Source of the DNA: Corbicula japonica | Taxonomy: Eukaryota; Mollusca; Bivalvia; Venerida; Cyrenidae | Assembly: GCA_038501625.1 (NCBI GenBank) | Contig: JAZAYU010000005.1 | Span: forward strand, 9,325,484-9,389,483 | Direction: 5' to 3' | DNA length: 64,000 bases | Part shown: positions 54,949 to 64,000 of the stretch, in pieces | Position numbering within the stretch: the stretch's first letter is position 1 | Layout of the letters: each line of letters begins with the position of its first letter | Notes under the pieces: model-generated | What the model saw: the letters and a program-made list of their open reading frames with translations, nothing else | Databases searched by the model: none | What the model was told of the DNA's origin: nothing | Made by a program: the position numbers and the translations under genes

Positions 54949-54984
54949 ATGGAATATGGCTACACCGCCGACAATGCAGAATGA
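54949..54984 (+). promoter_or_regulatory. Upstream ORF overlapping the forkhead start
   Basis: An ATG at 54949 opens an 11-codon frame ([11 protein letters not shown]) that passes the main ATG in the +1-shifted frame and stops at 54984. Its context is weak at -3 (T) though G follows at +4. The main ATG at 54956 has A at -3 and G at +4, a good context. Leaky scanning would allow main-frame translation while the short frame damps it. Confidence 0.6.
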
Positions 54985-56260
54985 ATTAGTGCCGCACGGA
55001 TTTCCAGCGATGTACAACACAGCGTTTCCGTCATCTTACGGAACTCTTCCAATGACATCGCCGTACGGCTACCCGGGTATGTACTATCACCCGGCGGATT
55101 TGAACCGGGCTTACGCTATGAGAATGATCGAGGAACTTCAGCGCCGGGAACAACCGCAGAAGCCGCCGTATTCTTACATTGCGCTCATCGCTATGGCAAT
55201 CAAGAGCGCCCCGGACCGAAAGATCACTTTGAATGGTATCTATCAGTTCATCATGGAACGGTTCCCATATTACCATGACAACAAGCAAGGGTGGCAGAAT
55301 AGTATCCGACACAATCTGAGCTTAAATGACTGCTTTGTGAAGGTATCTAGAGAAAAAGGGAAACCAGGGAAAGGCAATTACTGGACGCTTGACACTACCT
55401 GTGAAGAAATGTTTGAGAATGGAAACTACCGACGCCGGAAGAGGAGAGTGAAGGTTCCCGTGAAAGATGGCGATGAGGGAACCAGTTATGACGGTAATGG
55501 TGATTACAATGGTTCCGACGTGGAGTCTCTGGATGAACTCAATGTGACGTCAGATGATGAGGGGGAGACTGAGAAATACGTTAAAAAAGAGCCGACGGTC
55601 TGTAGCGGGTCTCCGGTTAACGACAGTGGAATCGCAATGGGTGCAAGTGCTTCGGAGGACGAGAATTCGCGAGACTCTACCGACGCTGCTAAAACTTTTC
55701 AAAGAAAAGATAATAATGCACATGAAAATGTGAAAGTTGACTCAAAAATTACAAGTGGGAATACATTTTCTGGAACTAAAAGAAAGTTATTTACTATTGA
55801 CAGCATTATGGGAATTGATGAGAAAAAGGAAAATTCAGTAACTGACAATTGTGGAAAGGACATTGATTCTGATGAGTGTACACAGAGACCCGCTAAAAAG
55901 CGAAAAATAGACATTTTTGATAAAATTCCAAGCCCGCCCCCAAAAGTGATCGATCTAAAAGGCGGAAATTTGAGCACACTGCAGCTGTCTCTAGCAAACG
56001 GACTTTACGGACTAGGATTACAACAGATGTATACAAATATTCCTCAATATTCATTCAATCCTCAACTGTGGGCATCAACTCTTCAATTCCCGTCCTACGG
56101 GCACACATTACCCGAATGGACACAGTATCAGAGAAATACTCTGACGTCACGAGGTTCTATAACTCCGACTATTTCCGGAAGTGTTTCCCCGCGTGACACG
56201 GAACTTGCGCATGTTTTGCAGGAACCACCCCAGATGCATTCTACTCCGAGGAATTCGTAA
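54956..56260 (+). CDS. FoxL1: Forkhead transcription factor, FoxL1-like
   Basis: The 434-residue, intronless frame encodes a nuclear DNA-binding protein. The forkhead domain lies at about 69-166: [14 protein letters not shown] at the start, the recognition helix [15 protein letters not shown], and GKGNYWTLD, ending in [12 protein letters not shown]. The [14 protein letters not shown] and [11 protein letters not shown] blocks fit FoxL1 better than FoxC, FoxF or FoxE, from memory of the families. Basic clusters at 159-164 and 312-317 (PAKKRK) could be nuclear signals. FTIDSIMG (279-286) resembles an eh1 Groucho-binding motif, suggesting repression. VKKEP (209-213) fits a sumoylation site. In bilaterians FoxL1 is a mesoderm and gut-associated regulator, often near FoxC and FoxF; those genes are not in this window. 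The start is chosen for its context and N-terminal length. Class assignment needs a tree. Confidence 0.93.
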   Translation: MATPPTMQNELVPHGFPAMYNTAFPSSYGTLPMTSPYGYPGMYYHPADLNRAYAMRMIEELQRREQPQKPPYSYIALIAMAIKSAPDRKITLNGIYQFIMERFPYYHDNKQGWQNSIRHNLSLNDCFVKVSREKGKPGKGNYWTLDTTCEEMFENGNYRRRKRRVKVPVKDGDEGTSYDGNGDYNGSDVESLDELNVTSDDEGETEKYVKKEPTVCSGSPVNDSGIAMGASASEDENSRDSTDAAKTFQRKDNNAHENVKVDSKITSGNTFSGTKRKLFTIDSIMGIDEKKENSVTDNCGKDIDSDECTQRPAKKRKIDIFDKIPSPPPKVIDLKGGNLSTLQLSLANGLYGLGLQQMYTNIPQYSFNPQLWASTLQFPSYGHTLPEWTQYQRNTLTSRGSITPTISGSVSPRDTELAHVLQEPPQMHSTPRNS

Positions 56261-56414
56261 ATTATCTTTAACTTTGATGAAATCAAGACTTCTGCCAATG
56301 TTCCAGGTCTACATTTCTAAAATTGCAATGAACTCGATTTAGAAGACATTTATTTTTCACGCGAGTTTTTATAAAATGGTTCTAGACAAGGATCAATTTA
56401 AAATATAAAATGTA

Positions 56415-56420
56415 AATAAA
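56415..56420 (+). terminator. Poly(A) signal of the forkhead gene
   Basis: AATAAA (in GTAAATAAAATG) lies about 155 nt after the stop codon. It would give a short 3' UTR. Further signals beyond are possible. Confidence 0.6.
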
Positions 56421-58629
56421 ATGTATTTATTCTTGTAGGGATTTTACAGAAAAAAAGTAAAATTAAAAATTCAAATCACCGAAGCTTGTGACACTGGACT
56501 GTTATTGTTTAATGACATTTCAAATGTTAATATTTTCTTCATTTAATTACAAATTCTACTTAGTAATTTCAGTAAGTGGACTCTGACAATATTCTATATA
56601 TTTATTATGTCAAATGTCAGCGAATTTAGTGGCAAAAATTCGAAAGAACGCGTGTAATCTTTTTTTTTCATATCCAACTTACCACATTTTTCGCTTTGGA
56701 GTTTTTGTTATTGTTTGCTTGTTAATTGATGTCATATTTGTTGAGTATTATTGCTTTGCATGTATTTATTATGTCAAAACTAATGTGACAAATATAATTA
56801 GTTGATAAATGAATTACGGACTTAGTTTTTTTGTAATTTATTAGGGGTCTAATATATGATAGGAGTCTTTTTCATGACAGAGTATGAAAAAAGCAACTAG
56901 TATATCGTGATTAGGATTCTAACGTCCTCGTGTTCAGCGTGGTTACGATTCATTTCGGGAAAAAAAACAACATTCAGTTCTGTTCTGTCTATAAAATTCA
57001 GAATTGAACGAAGACAAGAAACCTGGCCTCCTCGAGGTTTTTTGAAACTCGAGTTTTAACTCCGTGATCGACACTCAAAATTTTGTTTTGTTTCTTTCTT
57101 TACAAGCAAAAGAAATGAATGTTGTTAATTGGTTTTTCTTTGGTTCCCTAAATATCGATATGCATTTAAGAAATAAAACCAAGCAATTATTAATCTGCGA
57201 TAATATGCAATTTCACTTCTAGTCTTTGAGGATGAAAATGAGTTTTGAGCATATAGTTCAATTTAAAGTTTAATAACCTTGGAACCTGGTCCCATTAAAA
57301 AAAAAACACAACAAAAAACAAAAACAGAAGTAACTGCACAGTGATAAATTAAATTCGTAGACTCAAAATATAATTTGATTATATTTATGTTTTAAGATAA
57401 TCAATTCTCAATTAATTTCAACTGATTACAATTTTAACATGCTTTGAATTACTATTTTTGTTTTTAAATAATTGGTGCTAAGATATCAATGAATTTGTGC
57501 TTAAGAAAAAAACGTAAAATTTGGATTTTCACATAAACGGGTTTTATGATATTAGGAAAAAAATGATGGTAACAGGTTCTAAAGGTAGCTCTGCAAATTT
57601 CAAATAATTTTGCACTAAACAATCTTAACTTAACAAGCGTTTGACTAGAGAAAAGGTAACAATTACGCCACACCCCTCCGCGCATCCAACAACGAAATGT
57701 AGAGTTAAATTTCTAAAATAAGCTACTTAACTTGTGTTGTTTTATCATGAATCTGGAAACTGTGTCTATCTAAAAACTGATAAGGTGATATTAAACCATA
57801 TCCCAAACACGAGTCTAGAAAGCGGGGATATATTTGTTTCAATTTCAATTCAATTTGAGCAAAAACATTTATTGTGTTCCTTTAAATTAAATATTTTAAC
57901 AAATAAAATATTTCATAATCTTTTTGATACCTTTTGCATGTATTTGTTTTAATTTGAGCGCGAAAAAGATTCTAACGTTCATCTGAGGGTCTGCAATTTC
58001 TAGAAAGGCAACTGTTCTCAGGGCTAGGGCTACGTATACGTTGTAGAAATGGAAAAGAAACAAGATTTGGGATATTTCTGAAGATTCCGTAGAAGGTTTG
58101 AGGGGAAGGTAGCGAGATTTTAGCACGAAAACATGACCCAAAGTACAATTTGAATTCTGATGTTTAGGATTCTGATTAAAAGAACTTGTCGTCTTCTAAC
58201 TTTGGCGATTTTTAATTAAGTTAATCGAAACATATCCCATAAAATAAAAATAGAAAATGTCTGCTTTAGAAAACCAAACCTCTGTTACACTGGAGACACA
58301 CATAAAACTTTATTTTATTTAAGAGAATTCAATTTAAATTAATAATAGAATTTATTGAAAACATTAGCATTAAATTAAGATGCTTAACTAACAATATTGT
58401 CAATTAACATACCGACTTAATAATTTATTCTAATTTACTTAATCAGCTTGGAGTTTCCAAATTCTAAGGAATTTTGGACCGATGTGCCGCTTTGTAATAT
58501 TCATGCAGCATCTACCCTTTGAAGAAAGTTGTCACGTTCTTCAACTGTTCATCCAGTTGTAATGGATTCCCTCCTCTTTTGAAGTTTTGTAAATTAATAA
58601 CTTAATAGTAAACAGTTTTAACTCTGATC
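56421..58629. other. Gap: no gene seen
   Basis: AT-rich DNA downstream of the forkhead gene. Short frames have no domain. No P1 or P2 copy is visible until 58.6 kb. Confidence 0.45.
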
Positions 58630-58724
58630 AGTGCTCAAGGTTACAAAACTGAACATGGAAACCAGTCTCAAATCTCAAGCATCTGATTGGCATTTTCATT
58701 CTCAGTTTTATAACCTTGGGACCA
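58630..58724. mobile_element. P1 copy, core deleted
   Basis: AAGGTTACAAAACTGAACATG and the right end TCTCAGTTTTATAACCTTGG are kept, but the CCAAT palindrome core is reduced to TGATTGGCATTTTCAT. Confidence 0.85.
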
Positions 58725-59028
58725 GAAAGAACGACTGTGCATGCAGATCGGAGTCTGCATTTGCCGCAGATGCGAACTGTGGTTATAAAACCAAAAGCGG
58801 CCACACGTATCAAAAATGGTCGTTTTAAATGGCTTTAAATTATTTCAATATAAACAAGAAATTATTATCAAAATAAAAAAGCTTTTAAAATTGAAAAAAA
58901 CAACATAAAAAACATAACAAGGTGGATATTGCAGACATTTTTTTCTTGTTGTTTTATCTGTAATATTTCGTGGCAGAAGCAGCAACAGTGGATAACGTAT
59001 TTCAATATTTTTATGAGTTTCACCGGCC

Positions 59029-59083
59029 TTTCAAGCGCAAACAAAATTGCGCTTGAATTTTAAAATATAGCCCGAATTTGCGC
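59029..59083. repeat. GCGCTTGAA motif cluster
   Basis: TTCAAGCGCAAA, TTGCGCTTGAA and TTTGCGCTTGAA occur within 55 bp; the outer pair is inverted. It could be a small palindrome or binding-site cluster; nothing ties it to a gene. Confidence 0.5.
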
Positions 59084-59319
59084 TTGAAAATTAAATTAAT
59101 ATCTTAAAATATTTATTATTCTTTTTGCTTGTCTGATTATCGCTCATCAATTACAAGTAAGAGTTGAAATAAATGCAATTTAAACAGTATTGTTAAATAA
59201 ACATTTATTTTGAACCTATTTCTGCGCAAGACTCTAAATTTGATGACATACGAATTGAACAATATGATAAATTTTTATCAGGCTATTACCTTTTCGGACA
59301 AAGAATTCAAGCACATGGG

Positions 59320-59480
59320 CTGAAGCAAGATTTCCAGAAAGGGGGTTCGTTTGGGATATTCTTAGGGTAGTTACATGATAATGTCCAACTTTCTGACCAA
59401 AATTCCAAGCAAATTAAAACATTGTGCCCCAAAAGGTTTGAGCAACCCTACGAATCCCCGTCGGATTCGCCCAAAGAAGC
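59320..59480. repeat. Module related to the hAT-like elements (diverged)
   Basis: GGGTTCGTTTGGGATATTC, TAGGGTAGTTACATGATAAT and TTGTGCCCCAAAAGGTTTGA correspond to the module at 52.6 kb and in the hAT-like elements. Strongly diverged, with no ends visible. Confidence 0.5.
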
Positions 59481-60270
59481 ACTAAGGTAAATATGTTCGA
59501 AAAAATACCTATCATCCGGCTAAGACATATTTTTGGTGCTTTTAAAATGTATGAAAATGTTATATACTGGAAGCAAGTTATAATACTTTTAATTAGTGAT
59601 TTTCACAATTATTGTTAATGATAAAACATATAAGGAATTTTTTTCTTTCGCGGATCTTAGAATCTTAGAAGAGAAAATTAGGCAAACAATAGTTTATGTG
59701 TTGTTGTTTTTTTTTTGGTTTTTTTTTGGGGGGGGGGGGAGGGGGGGGGTCATTTTAAGCATATTTAAGAGAAGAAAATTAGGTTAATAAATCAGTTTAT
59801 ATCATGTTCCATACACAGAAATTTAAAATTGAAAAATGCAATCAATTTACCATTGAGTCACAACACTAAAATGCAAAGTATAACACTTTTTATTTTTTTC
59901 CAAAGCTTAACATTAACTTAAAGATGGGTTAAATCTTTAAAATTGACACTGGCTGTTTTCTTTAAAATGCCAACATTAACTACTTACGTACAGCGATTTG
60001 CTTAAAATATATTGTAACATTTCAAGAATGTGCTACGTATATTAGTTCAAGATTATGCTACATTTATTTATGGTTTCCGTGCAGTTTTTATTTGACTCTG
60101 GTCACTTTCGGAAAAGTATTTCTGTACGATTTCGCATTGTTTGAAGTTCAACAGACAATACTGTTACCCTGTGTCTGCTATCATCATTAAAGAGTATTGA
60201 ACTGCATTGTATAAGATTGCCAACAAAAATAAACATAGCTAACAATTCACTACAGCAAGGATTAACCTAC
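59481..60270. other. Gap: no gene; a G-rich run
   Basis: At about 59727-59749 two G runs (13 and 10) flank one A. Otherwise AT-rich without supported features. Confidence 0.45.
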
Positions 60271-60900
60271 CAACTTCACTCTCATTCATGTACCAAATCA
60301 TCTATCCAGCTATTGACAAATGGCTTCATTAAACCCATACCCCAAAGAAAAACACATATGCTATTCCTGTCAAAAAGATATTAACTACATCCAACCTATA
60401 CCCCCAATAAAATGCATACGATATTCCTGTCAAAATAGATAATAAGCTTATATGCAGACAGCGAGGTACCACCCCAACAAAAAGATCAACTCTACAAACC
60501 TATCTACTCAACAAATTTGACAAACAAAGCATCCCGCCAGCAAAATGATCAAGTCCCATTCCCAGTCATCCCACAAACTAGCCAGCAAGCAACATAATCA
60601 CGACAAAGCATGCACACAACTCATCTAATCACCATGCAGTAAGCATTCAAGTAATTTAATAACCTAGAAACCATCATAAACGTCCATCCATCTATTCATT
60701 TACTCAATGTACATGTAGCTTTCAAGATAAAAAACAACTAAGCCGGTCAGATATCCTGCCAATCGACAAACCAGTAAACGAACAGAAAAAATGCAACAAG
60801 CAATACCAATTTCAAGCTCGCCATCCAACGATAGTCTCAGCAGTAAGCCATCCATAAGGAAAGCCAACATTAAACAGACGGACACCGGCAGGGGATTTTA
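60271..60900. other. Strand-asymmetric CA-rich region before the minisatellite
   Basis: The plus strand is poor in G and T and rich in CCA/CAA words (CCAGCAAAATGATCAAG, CCAGCAAGCAAC). This composition runs through the minisatellite to about 62.6 kb and looks like decayed repeats of the same kind. No gene is supported. Confidence 0.5.
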
Positions 60901-61944
60901 ATGGAAACGATTAAGCCAAGCAAGCCAGGCTACATACAACTACCAACTACAAAATTTATTTCACGAACCAGCCATTCAGCCAGACAGTCATGCAGACCTC
61001 AAATCAGCCGACAAGAAGCTAAACGAACCAACATTCAGCTAGACATCTTCCAAACCAGCCAGCAGCAAGAACACATCTACCAAACCAGCCAGCAGCAAGA
61101 ACACATCTACCAAACCAGCCAGCAGCAAGAACACATCTACCAAACCAGCCAGCATCTAGAACACATCTACCAAACCAGCCAGCAGCAGGAACACATCTAC
61201 CAGACCGGCCAGCAGCGAGAAGACATCTACCAAACCAGCCAGCAGCAAGAACACATCTACCAAACCAGCCAGCAGCAAGAACACATATACCAAACCAGCC
61301 AACAGCAAGAACACATCTACCAAACCAGCCAACAGCAAGAACACATCTACCAAACCAGCAAACAGCAAGAACACATCTACCAAACCAGCCAGCAGCAAGA
61401 ACACATCTACCAAACCAGCCAACAGCAAGAGCACATCTACCAAACCAGCAAACAGCAAGAACACATCTACCAAATCAGCCAGCAGCAAGAACACATCTAC
61501 CAAACCAGCAAACAGCAAGAACACATATACCAAACCAACCAGCAGCAAGAAAACATCTACCAAACCAGCCAACAGCAAGAACACATCTACCAAATCAGCC
61601 AGCAGCAAGAACACATCTACCAAACCAGCCAACAGCAAGAACACATCTACCAAACCAGCAAACAGCAAGAACACATCTACCAAACCAGCCAGCAGCAAGA
61701 ACACATCTACCAAACCAGCCAACAGCAAGAACACATCTACCAAACCAGCCAGCAGCAAAAACACATCTACCAAACCAGCCGGCAGCAAGAACACATCTAC
61801 CAAACCAGCCAGCAGCAAGAACACATCTACCAAACCAGCCAACGGCAAGAACACATCTACCAAACCACCCAGCATCAAAATCATCAAGCCAGCTTCGCAG
61901 TTATCCAGAATTTCATATTTAAAACAATGTTGATAGCTTATTAA
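60901..61944 (+). CDS. Doubtful 347-codon frame made mostly of a 10-residue repeat
   Basis: An ATG at 60901 starts a unique head of 50 residues (METIKPSKPGYIQLP...), then 28 repeats of QTSQQQEHIY, then a short tail (AVIQNFIFKTMLIAY). No signal peptide, membrane segment or domain is seen. The opposite strand is also open over the repeats (LVDVFLLLAG repeats), as expected when a 30 bp unit has no stops. Repeat variation includes both silent (ATC/ATA, CAG/CAA) and replacement changes (S-Q to S-K, T to I). A secreted or structural Gln-rich protein is possible but unproven. Confidence 0.3.
   Translation: METIKPSKPGYIQLPTTKFISRTSHSARQSCRPQISRQEAKRTNIQLDIFQTSQQQEHIYQTSQQQEHIYQTSQQQEHIYQTSQHLEHIYQTSQQQEHIYQTGQQREDIYQTSQQQEHIYQTSQQQEHIYQTSQQQEHIYQTSQQQEHIYQTSKQQEHIYQTSQQQEHIYQTSQQQEHIYQTSKQQEHIYQISQQQEHIYQTSKQQEHIYQTNQQQENIYQTSQQQEHIYQISQQQEHIYQTSQQQEHIYQTSKQQEHIYQTSQQQEHIYQTSQQQEHIYQTSQQQKHIYQTSRQQEHIYQTSQQQEHIYQTSQRQEHIYQTTQHQNHQASFAVIQNFIFKTMLIAY
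61051..61890. repeat. Minisatellite, 30 bp unit, 28 copies
   Basis: The unit is CAAACCAGCCAGCAGCAAGA followed by ACACATCTAC. All copies are exactly 30 bp, with no indels and a few base changes such as AGCC to AGCA. Strict length keeps one frame open on each strand. The last copy is degenerate. Confidence 0.95.
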
Positions 61945-62228
61945 CTGAAACCACCGTCGAGCCAGACAACAGCCAAACATCCAGCACGGGGTACAAAAAA
62001 GCATCATACCAATTAATCAATCAGTAATTAAATAAAATTCAAACTTAATCATTGTCAAAATTTACAGCAAAGAGTATCAATTTAGCCAACTTGCAATAAA
62101 TACGGCTTATAATAAGTAAGTATAAATAAGAAGCAATCACACAGCCATAAAATCAAACCAACAACAATTGTTATTTCAGTTTTCTGTCGACCAACAGAAG
62201 GGACAAGTAATGCGACAACCAAGAAACA

Positions 62229-62468
62229 TATACTACTCAAAATTTGATAAGGATCACTTAAAAGATTGTGTTTATCCTTACATAAGGTTGAAACGATAAA
62301 ATATTTGCTGTGATTCTGAAAATTTGCTCATATGATATCAGATTAGATTTGTGCCAAAAAAAGGAATGGGCCGTCAAACCGTTGAAGTGAAACAGCGGTT
62401 GAAACTTGGTAGGGGCAATAATTCGGGATAAAACAGAAAGCGATCCCTATCAAATTTTGAGTAGTATA
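62229..62468. repeat. Inverted repeat, 27 bp arms
   Basis: TATACTACTCAAAATTTGAT plus AAGGATC (62229-62255) is the inverse of GATCCCTATCAAATTTTGAG plus TAGTATA (62442-62468), with one mismatch or gap. The spacer is about 186 bp. It may be the ends of a small TIR element of 240 bp. Confidence 0.7.
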
Positions 62469-63044
62469 GAAGGCCCGTAAAAGGTCCCACATTTCAATGT
62501 CTGTCATCCAAATTACCAGCAACCCGGCTGACTGACAAACAGCCAGGCAGCAAGCTGCCAGCTGGAAACTGTTCAACCAAATAGATGAGCCATTTTATTT
62601 GTTGCTCGTATATTGACATTCATCTAACGTCGCTACCAGAAACCCATTGGCACTTTACACCAAAAACCGAGTTTGTAATATTAGGTTTTGATGAGCTTTG
62701 CAAAATACGGTGCTGGAACCGGTTATACTGTGTGTCGCTCTTAATTCTCATTCAATAGATATATACTTGTTGGAGAAGTGGGGTATCAAATCGCCATACC
62801 TTGACTGAAACACTGTGATATATGCTAAAAGAAATTAGAATCGCGACTTACGATTATATTTCGTGTTTAAAGAAGTTACGTTTCTAATTTCTAGATCTAG
62901 CCAGACATTTTTTTGAAAATGTAGGGTTAGGTTTGAGTAGTAATCGAAGAAAGTAACTGTAAAATTGGTTAACTTTCTTTTTCAGTTAACCGCGTTTAAA
63001 AGTGGCAAGTAATTTTCGATAGAATGTAAACAAAAGATCAGCAG

Positions 63045-63235
63045 AGACTGGGGTATTTCTGGCAAAAATGCCGAAAAAGTTTATCGGTCACGCTATGATG
63101 GGAGTGGGATTTTAATGTGTCACTACATTGGTTCTATTCAGAAATATAAGATTTCAAAGGCTTGGCCCAATACATGCAGTAAATTCAGACTGTAATAAGA
63201 TGCTTGAGTTGTAGTCTCTAGGATTTGAATTAGTG
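63045..63235. repeat. Diverged relative of the 458 bp TIR element
   Basis: GCCGAAAAAGTTTATCGGTC, AGATTTCAAAGGCTTGGCCC and TTGAGTTGTAGTCTCTAGG parallel GCGAAAAAGTTTACTGG, AGATTTTAAGGCCTTGACCC and GAATTACTGTAGTC at 21.36-21.53 kb. The left end is not recognisable. Confidence 0.55.
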
Positions 63236-64000
63236 GCCTGTAGCTATTTACTTCTCATGGCAACGAGTACTTCTACTACTACTAGTATTCAGGAATGTTC
63301 AGATAATACCACAATTGTTGTAAGCTTTGCTCTGCATACCTTCTACACACTAAACCTGCAAAACCTCACTTGAAAAAAAACTGCGGGTAAGATATCATAA
63401 TAAAACGACATCTTAAAACTCGAAATAATTCTCCTCTGCTTGTCTGAACGAACATTTAAGTGTCAGAACTTGTTTGCTTCATAGCCTGTTAACAAATGTC
63501 CTTTATTACGTAATTAATTTCAACTCCATATCTTTTGAAGTAAATATTTTGAAAGGCATAGCATCATAATACGGCTATCATATTTTTCAGTCAGTTAATT
63601 TGTCAAAGTATTCACCCCTTGTTGAAACAAATGACGCGGTTTTTTAAGCAAGACATTGGTTATTAACATGACAAAAGTCCGGACAGGATTTTCCGCAGTT
63701 GTTGTTTTTTCGACAAAGTTTGTGTTTTTATAACATTACTTTTGACATGTGCTAAGATGCTTTTAAAAGATATATCTTTAATTCCAGAAGTGTAACATAC
63801 AGCATTAAAAGTTTACAAATGAAAACATATATAAGAGATTTCAATAGATGCAGACGGGATGACCCATGGTTTTGAAATCCTTGATATACATACTTTATTA
63901 ACTTATATCCATAGACTTTTGATAAGAGGTAAATACAATAGCTAAATTTTGTAATATGAACCACCAGCTGTTATCACATTTTAGCAACTTCTTTTTACTT
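63236..64000. other. Gap: no gene seen
   Basis: AT-rich DNA to the window edge; short minus-strand frames only. Confidence 0.45.

Noticed and set aside
55031..55312. Minus-strand frame inside the forkhead gene
   Set aside because: A shadow of the conserved forkhead coding sequence on the other strand.
61051..61890. CRISPR-like array
   Set aside because: Units are contiguous with no unique spacers, in a eukaryotic genome.
61156..62007. Long minus-strand frame of LVDVFLLLAG repeats
   Set aside because: It is the complement of the 30 bp minisatellite; no stop occurs in the unit, so length is automatic. Extreme Leu/Val content and lack of a credible start argue against a gene.

Overview
The window looks like nuclear DNA of an invertebrate animal, most likely a bivalve mollusc. 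It is AT-rich and gene-poor, packed with short palindromic DNA elements, and carries GGGCCATAAC-type dispersed repeats and purine/pyrimidine foldbacks of a kind I associate with bivalve genomes. The one clearly intact gene is a forkhead transcription factor whose closest match among the forkhead classes I know is FoxL1. Species assignment is inference only.

Layout. 1-1.5 kb: a 23-26 bp satellite. 1.9-3.6 kb: a run of foldback elements, one with a tRNA-like core. 4-8.3 kb: a local duplication, minisatellite and MITEs. 8.6-13.7 kb: a satellite that is the reverse-complement relative of the first one, split by a 1.6 kb TIR transposon. 14-32 kb: nested transposons, including an internally deleted mariner (15.3-16.3 kb), TIR elements with clear target-site duplications, and tRNA-derived repeats. 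34.8-35.5 kb: a 29 bp minisatellite. 36-46 kb: minus-strand exon-like segments with good splice sites, one coding a Walker A P-loop; frame breaks suggest a decayed or misassembled gene, with one tail exon duplicated at 14.8 kb. This stretch also holds a second deleted mariner and a hAT remnant with a BED finger. 46-54 kb: more MITEs and unassigned sequence. 54.95-56.26 kb: the single-exon forkhead gene with TATA-like box, overlapping upstream ORF and poly(A) signal. 56-64 kb: mostly unassigned DNA plus a 28-unit, 30 bp minisatellite that stays open as a 347-codon reading frame.

Two palindromic MITE families dominate. I call them P1 (about 150 bp, core with inverted CCAAT boxes, nine loci) and P2 (about 200-250 bp, with repeated GATCAG/CTGATC motifs, about twenty full or partial copies). 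P2 copies have repeatedly received other insertions, so target-site duplications can be read directly in several places. No CRISPR array, rRNA or convincing functional tRNA gene is visible. The genes do not form an operon or pathway; the forkhead gene and the decayed P-loop gene appear unrelated.
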